This document shows positions 39,785 through 43,286 of a stretch of DNA of 43,286 nucleotides, piece by piece. The notes under the pieces were generated by a model. It was not told the origin of the DNA. It saw only the letters and a list, made by a program, of their open reading frames with translations, and made no database searches. Position 1 is the first letter of the stretch, and each line of letters begins with the position of its first letter. The position numbers and the translations under genes were made by a program. The stretch spans positions 1-43,286 of the forward strand of contig CAIVVT010000167.1 in assembly GCA_903909435.1 (NCBI GenBank). The letters are read 5' to 3'. Origin of the DNA: an uncultured Acidobacteriia bacterium. Lineage in GTDB: Bacteria > Acidobacteriota > Terriglobia > Bryobacterales > Bryobacteraceae.

Positions 39785-42400
39785 GTGAGACGGTTGATTG
39801 CACTCCTGACGCTGGCTGCCCTCGCCGCGGCCGAGCCGCCGGCTACGCCCTCCGCGCCGCCGCGGAATGAACCCGCCGGCCAGACGCAGGCTGCGCCCGA
39901 TTCGAAGGCCACGGATAGCTCGCAGGGCTCCGATTCGCAGACCAAGCGGATTGAATTGAATCTGCTGGGCAAGACCAACACCTCCGCCGGAGAGAGCCGC
40001 CGCAACGAGAACATCCACTTCAATCTGGTGGATAACAACGCGCTCAAGGAACTGAACGTACGTCTCGGAACCACGGCCACGATCCTGGAATTCCGCCCGG
40101 AACGCGGTTACTTTGGCGCCGAATACGGGAATGCGCCCACCACCGTGCTGCACCTTCCGGCGCTTACACGCGCGCTGGCGGGCTGGCATGGCACCGCCTA
40201 CGAGTCGCTGCAGAACAGCATTTTCAGCGCGCGTTCGTTTTTTCAGGTGGGAGGCGTCAAGCCCGCCCACGACAACGATTACGGGTTCAACCTCGGTGGC
40301 GCGCTCTGGCGCGGCGCGCATCTCAGCCTGGCCGCTTCGCAGCAGAAGATCCGGGGCAGCGTCAACGGCAACGTGCTGGTCCCGATGGCAAACGAGCGCA
40401 CACCGCTGGCCACCGATCCCGCCGTCCGAGCGCTGATCGCCCGCTGGCTAAAGGCCTATCCCAGCGAGTTGCCCAACCGCACCGATATCGATCCGCGCGC
40501 ACTCAACACCAACTCGGTCCAGCAGATCGACAGCAATAACGGCACGCTTCGGCTGGACCAATCGGCCGGGCCGCGCGATCGCATCGCGCTGTCTTACAAC
40601 TTCACTTCGCAATACGTGAAGGCCTTCGAACTGGTGGCCGGGCAGAACCCGAACACCGATACGCGCTCACACACCGCCCGGATCACCTGGGCCCGTAATT
40701 GGGATGCCCGGACGGCGCTCGAGCTATCCGCCGGGTTCGATCGCATCGGTTCGTTCCTACACCCGGAAGTGAATTCCGTCGGGCCGATGGTGTCGATCCC
40801 CGGGCTTGAGACGCTCGGTCCGCTCGGCATCATTCCAATCCGCCGTGCCCAGAATCTGTTCAAGCAGGCGGGCACCCTGCGGCACACCGCCGGTACGCAC
40901 CAGTGGACCGCTGGATTCCAGTTGCTGCGGCGGCAGTTGAACGGTCTGGAGACGGACGTCCACCGTGGTTTTTACGGTTTTTCGAGCGACTTCGGCCACT
41001 CGGCGATCGAGAATTTCCTGCTGGGCACGCCCAGCCAGTACATCCAGTCGATCGGCGACACGCACCGCGGTTTTCGCGACTGGGAGATGCAGTTCTACGC
41101 GGGCGATAGCTGGAAACTCACCCCGAAACTGACCGTGCAGTACAGCCTGCGCTACACGCCCGTGACGACACCGGTAGAGGTCAACAATCGCAACCAGATC
41201 CCGTACGGAACGCAATTGCTGAACCTCGGTCCGATGGCGGGCCTGGCCTACCGTTTGCCGGAGCGCTGGGGCGTGCTCCGGTCGGCATACGGGCTGCACT
41301 TCGGAGAGATCTACCCGGTCACCTTCCAACAGGTGCGGTTCAGTCCCCCCGGCAGCACGAAAGTGGTTGTAACGGCGCCGAATCTGCTCGATCCGCTCAA
41401 TACGCCGGGCACGGATCCGCGCGGGAACCTCTACTTGCTCGACCCGAACCTGCGTGCGCCCTACGAGCACCAGTACAACTTCTCGTGGGAGCCGGACCTC
41501 TCGAAGAAATGGCACATGCAGTTGGGCTACGTGGGCAGCCGGGCGGATAAGCTGCTGATCATGTGGTACCTGAACCGGGCTGTGGCTACGCCGGGGATTC
41601 CGCAGACCACTGCCACCATCAACGAGCGGCGGCCGGACCAGCGCTACGCGGAAAAGCGCTTCGTGACCAACGGTTCACGGGCCTATTTCGATGCGCTGCG
41701 GTTGTCCCTGGCGATGCCCGCCTGGCGCGGACTGAGCATGGATGCGGCCTACTGGTTCAGCAAGGCGATGGACCTGGGCAGCGCTTACTCGGGCACGGCC
41801 TACGACATCGATTCCCGGCTCTCGCGCAGCCAGTCCATGTTCGAGTCGAACAAGGACATGAAGGGCGTGAGCACGTTCGACCAGCCGCACGCGTTCCTGG
41901 TGCACCTGGGTTACGAAGCACCCCGCAAAGCCGGCCGCTGGAGCCTGTCGAGCGTCGTGCTGTTGAAGTCCGGCTCGCCCTTCACCGTCTACAGCGGTTC
42001 CGATTCGCCGGGTTACGGCAATGTGGACGGCAACGGCGGCGACCGCCCGAATCTGATCGATCCGTCGATCCTCGGCCGCAGCATCGACAACCCGAATACG
42101 TCGCGAGCGCGCCTGCCGAGATCCGCCTTCAGCTTCATCGCGCCCACCAGCCTGGCTGGCAACCTCGGCCGCGACACCTTCCGGCGAGGAGGCTATCGCA
42201 ATGTGAACGCCGCTCTGGTCCGGCGCTGGAGCCTGCCGCACGAGACGAACCTGGCGTTGCGCGCGGAGTCCATCAACCTGTTCAACACGCCCCAGTTCGC
42301 CGCTCCCGGGACCGACCTGTCCAGCCCGAACTTCGGCCAGATCACCAACACATTGAACGACGGACGGACTTTGCGTTTCGGGCTGACGGTCGGCTGGTAG
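39785..42400 (+). CDS. TonB-receptor-like barrel protein without the usual N-terminal domain
   Basis: About 871 residues from GTG at 39785, which opens the signal peptide MRRLIALLTLAALAAAEPP. Then comes a low-complexity stretch rich in Pro, Ala, Ser, Gln and Asp (about 18-58) where the other receptors have the regulatory-like beta-sandwich. Only plug fragments remain (RIELNLLGKTN, FGAEYGNAPTTVLHL), and the TKSG-N-HG signature of the plug is missing, though HGTAYESLQNSIFSARSFF corresponds to the segment after it. The barrel is ordinary, with AFYAGDSWK-like and YQYNFSWEPDL-like strands, and ends in Trp (FGLTVGW). It is 42 bases before an M20 amidohydrolase, probably its operon partner. The start lacks a strong ribosome site. 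Confidence 0.82.
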   Translation: MRRLIALLTLAALAAAEPPATPSAPPRNEPAGQTQAAPDSKATDSSQGSDSQTKRIELNLLGKTNTSAGESRRNENIHFNLVDNNALKELNVRLGTTATILEFRPERGYFGAEYGNAPTTVLHLPALTRALAGWHGTAYESLQNSIFSARSFFQVGGVKPAHDNDYGFNLGGALWRGAHLSLAASQQKIRGSVNGNVLVPMANERTPLATDPAVRALIARWLKAYPSELPNRTDIDPRALNTNSVQQIDSNNGTLRLDQSAGPRDRIALSYNFTSQYVKAFELVAGQNPNTDTRSHTARITWARNWDARTALELSAGFDRIGSFLHPEVNSVGPMVSIPGLETLGPLGIIPIRRAQNLFKQAGTLRHTAGTHQWTAGFQLLRRQLNGLETDVHRGFYGFSSDFGHSAIENFLLGTPSQYIQSIGDTHRGFRDWEMQFYAGDSWKLTPKLTVQYSLRYTPVTTPVEVNNRNQIPYGTQLLNLGPMAGLAYRLPERWGVLRSAYGLHFGEIYPVTFQQVRFSPPGSTKVVVTAPNLLDPLNTPGTDPRGNLYLLDPNLRAPYEHQYNFSWEPDLSKKWHMQLGYVGSRADKLLIMWYLNRAVATPGIPQTTATINERRPDQRYAEKRFVTNGSRAYFDALRLSLAMPAWRGLSMDAAYWFSKAMDLGSAYSGTAYDIDSRLSRSQSMFESNKDMKGVSTFDQPHAFLVHLGYEAPRKAGRWSLSSVVLLKSGSPFTVYSGSDSPGYGNVDGNGGDRPNLIDPSILGRSIDNPNTSRARLPRSAFSFIAPTSLAGNLGRDTFRRGGYRNVNAALVRRWSLPHETNLALRAESINLFNTPQFAAPGTDLSSPNFGQITNTLNDGRTLRFGLTVGW

Positions 42401-42442
42401 AACGCCGGTCCGGCTCACTCGGGTTATCCTAAGCGAATCCCG

Positions 42443-43286
42443 ATGCTGACTAGAAAACTGCTCTACACCCCGCTGACGTGTCTTCTGGCCTGTTCTCTGC
42501 TCTGCCTGGCGCAGACCCCGGTCCCGCCGAAACGGGCCGCGATGCGGGCCGATCTGCTGGGCCAGATCGAGGGACTGAAGAAGCAGGCCCAGGTGATGAA
42601 CGACATGGTCTTCAGCTTCGCCGAGTTGGGCTTCCACGAGACCGAAACCTCGAAATACCTAACGGGGATTCTCGAACAGGAAGGCTTCCAGGTGGAGCGC
42701 GGCATAGCGGGCATCCCGACGGCCTGGGTGGCGTCCTGGGGCTCGGGCAAGCCGGTGATCTCCCTGGCTTCCGACATCGACTGCATCCCGCAGGCCTCTC
42801 AGAAGCCCGGCGTGGCCTACCACGACCCGTTGATTGCCGGCGCTCCCGGCCACGGCGAGGGGCACAACTCGGGCATGCCGCTGAACATCGTCGCCGCCAT
42901 CGCCGTCAAACGGCTGATGGAGCGCGAACACCTGCCGGGCACGCTGCGGCTGTGGCCCGGCGTGGCCGAGGAGCAGTTGGGCTCGAAGGCGCATTACGTG
43001 CGCGCCGGGATCTTCAAGGACGTGGACGTCGTGCTGTTCGCCCACGTTGGCGACGAATTCGCGGTGAGTTGGGGCGACATCGACGAGAACAGCGGCCTGG
43101 TTTCGGTGGAGTACCAGTTCGCGGGAGAGAGCGCGCACGCCGGACATGCGCCGTGGCGCGGGCGCAGCGCGCTGGATGCGGTGGAACTGATGGACGTCGG
43201 CTGGAACTTCCGCCGCGAGCATCTGCGGCTCCAGCAGCGCTCGCACTACGTCATCCGCGACGGCGGAGACCAGCCCAACGTGGTGC
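42443..43286 (+). CDS. Exported M20-family amidohydrolase (AbgB-like), 3' end outside window
   Basis: The first 281 residues are visible; the frame is open to the window edge. A signal peptide (about 1-24, TCLLACSLLCLAQ) indicates a periplasmic enzyme. Zinc-binding motifs of the peptidase M20 / aminobenzoyl-glutamate hydrolase group are present: Asp111-x-Asp113 (LASDIDCIP), GHGEGHN (136-142), Glu176-Glu177 (VAEEQ) and His201, followed by the start of the dimerisation domain (SAHAGHAPWRGRSALDA). Such enzymes cleave amide bonds of N-acyl amino acids or dipeptides. Preceded by a receptor-like gene 42 bases away, it suggests uptake and cleavage of an amide substrate. The substrate cannot be fixed from sequence. 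Confidence 0.9.
   Translation, partial: MLTRKLLYTPLTCLLACSLLCLAQTPVPPKRAAMRADLLGQIEGLKKQAQVMNDMVFSFAELGFHETETSKYLTGILEQEGFQVERGIAGIPTAWVASWGSGKPVISLASDIDCIPQASQKPGVAYHDPLIAGAPGHGEGHNSGMPLNIVAAIAVKRLMEREHLPGTLRLWPGVAEEQLGSKAHYVRAGIFKDVDVVLFAHVGDEFAVSWGDIDENSGLVSVEYQFAGESAHAGHAPWRGRSALDAVELMDVGWNFRREHLRLQQRSHYVIRDGGDQPNVV

Noticed and set aside
1..43286. CRISPR array, tRNA, rRNA, prophage or secretion system
   Set aside because: No regular repeats, conserved RNA segments or matching genes were seen on either strand.

Overview
The window looks like a piece of an Acidobacteriota chromosome of the Solibacter/Bryobacter/Paludibaculum type. The evidence is the mix of Oar-like TonB-dependent receptors with an N-terminal carboxypeptidase-regulatory-like domain and no SusD partner, several CRTAC1-type FG-GAP/ASPIC-UnbV proteins paired with large TPR proteins, many GH29 alpha-L-fucosidases, and a high-GC coding style. 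This is a family-level inference; no rRNA or tRNA is present to confirm it.

Left part (1-14 kb, mostly minus strand, visibly lower GC). At the edge lies what looks like the first 26 codons of an IS66-type tnpA, just beyond a GH29 fucosidase that is frameshifted and seems to lack its C-terminal domain. Upstream of it come an intact GH29 fucosidase (1318-2841) and four genes that alternate TPR, CRTAC1, TPR, CRTAC1 (10108 down to 3041); the first three are translationally coupled by 4-base overlaps. A near-perfect intrinsic terminator (10185-10221) separates them from an Oar-like receptor (10253-13717), which has a candidate promoter and a LacI-type operator.

Middle part (14-32.5 kb). A Tat-exported CRTAC1 protein is divergent from a secreted multihaem cytochrome c fused to TPRs. 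Then comes the core fucose locus. It holds a Tat-exported GH29 divergent from a TonB receptor; a GH29 fucosidase followed by a UroD-like protein on the minus strand; and, divergent from these, a plus-strand operon of GntR/FCD regulator, SDR dehydrogenase, L-fuconate dehydratase (its catalytic residues are visible) and a RhaT-family sugar/proton symporter. A second TonB receptor, closely paralogous to the first, closes the block in opposite orientation. Taken together: fucosylated glycan fragments enter through the TonB receptors, fucose is released in the periplasm by GH29 enzymes, enters the cytoplasm through the RhaT-like symporter, and is degraded by the non-phosphorylative L-fuconate route under control of the GntR protein. 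Lactonase and the last cleavage enzyme are not in the window.

Right part (32.5-43.3 kb). A CRTAC1 gene preceded by two copies of one palindrome spaced 63 bases apart, a convergent TPR gene, an Oar-like receptor with promoter and terminator, a receptor lacking the usual N-terminal domain, and the start of an M20 amidohydrolase cut by the window end.

No CRISPR array, tRNA, rRNA, replication origin or phage gene was seen.
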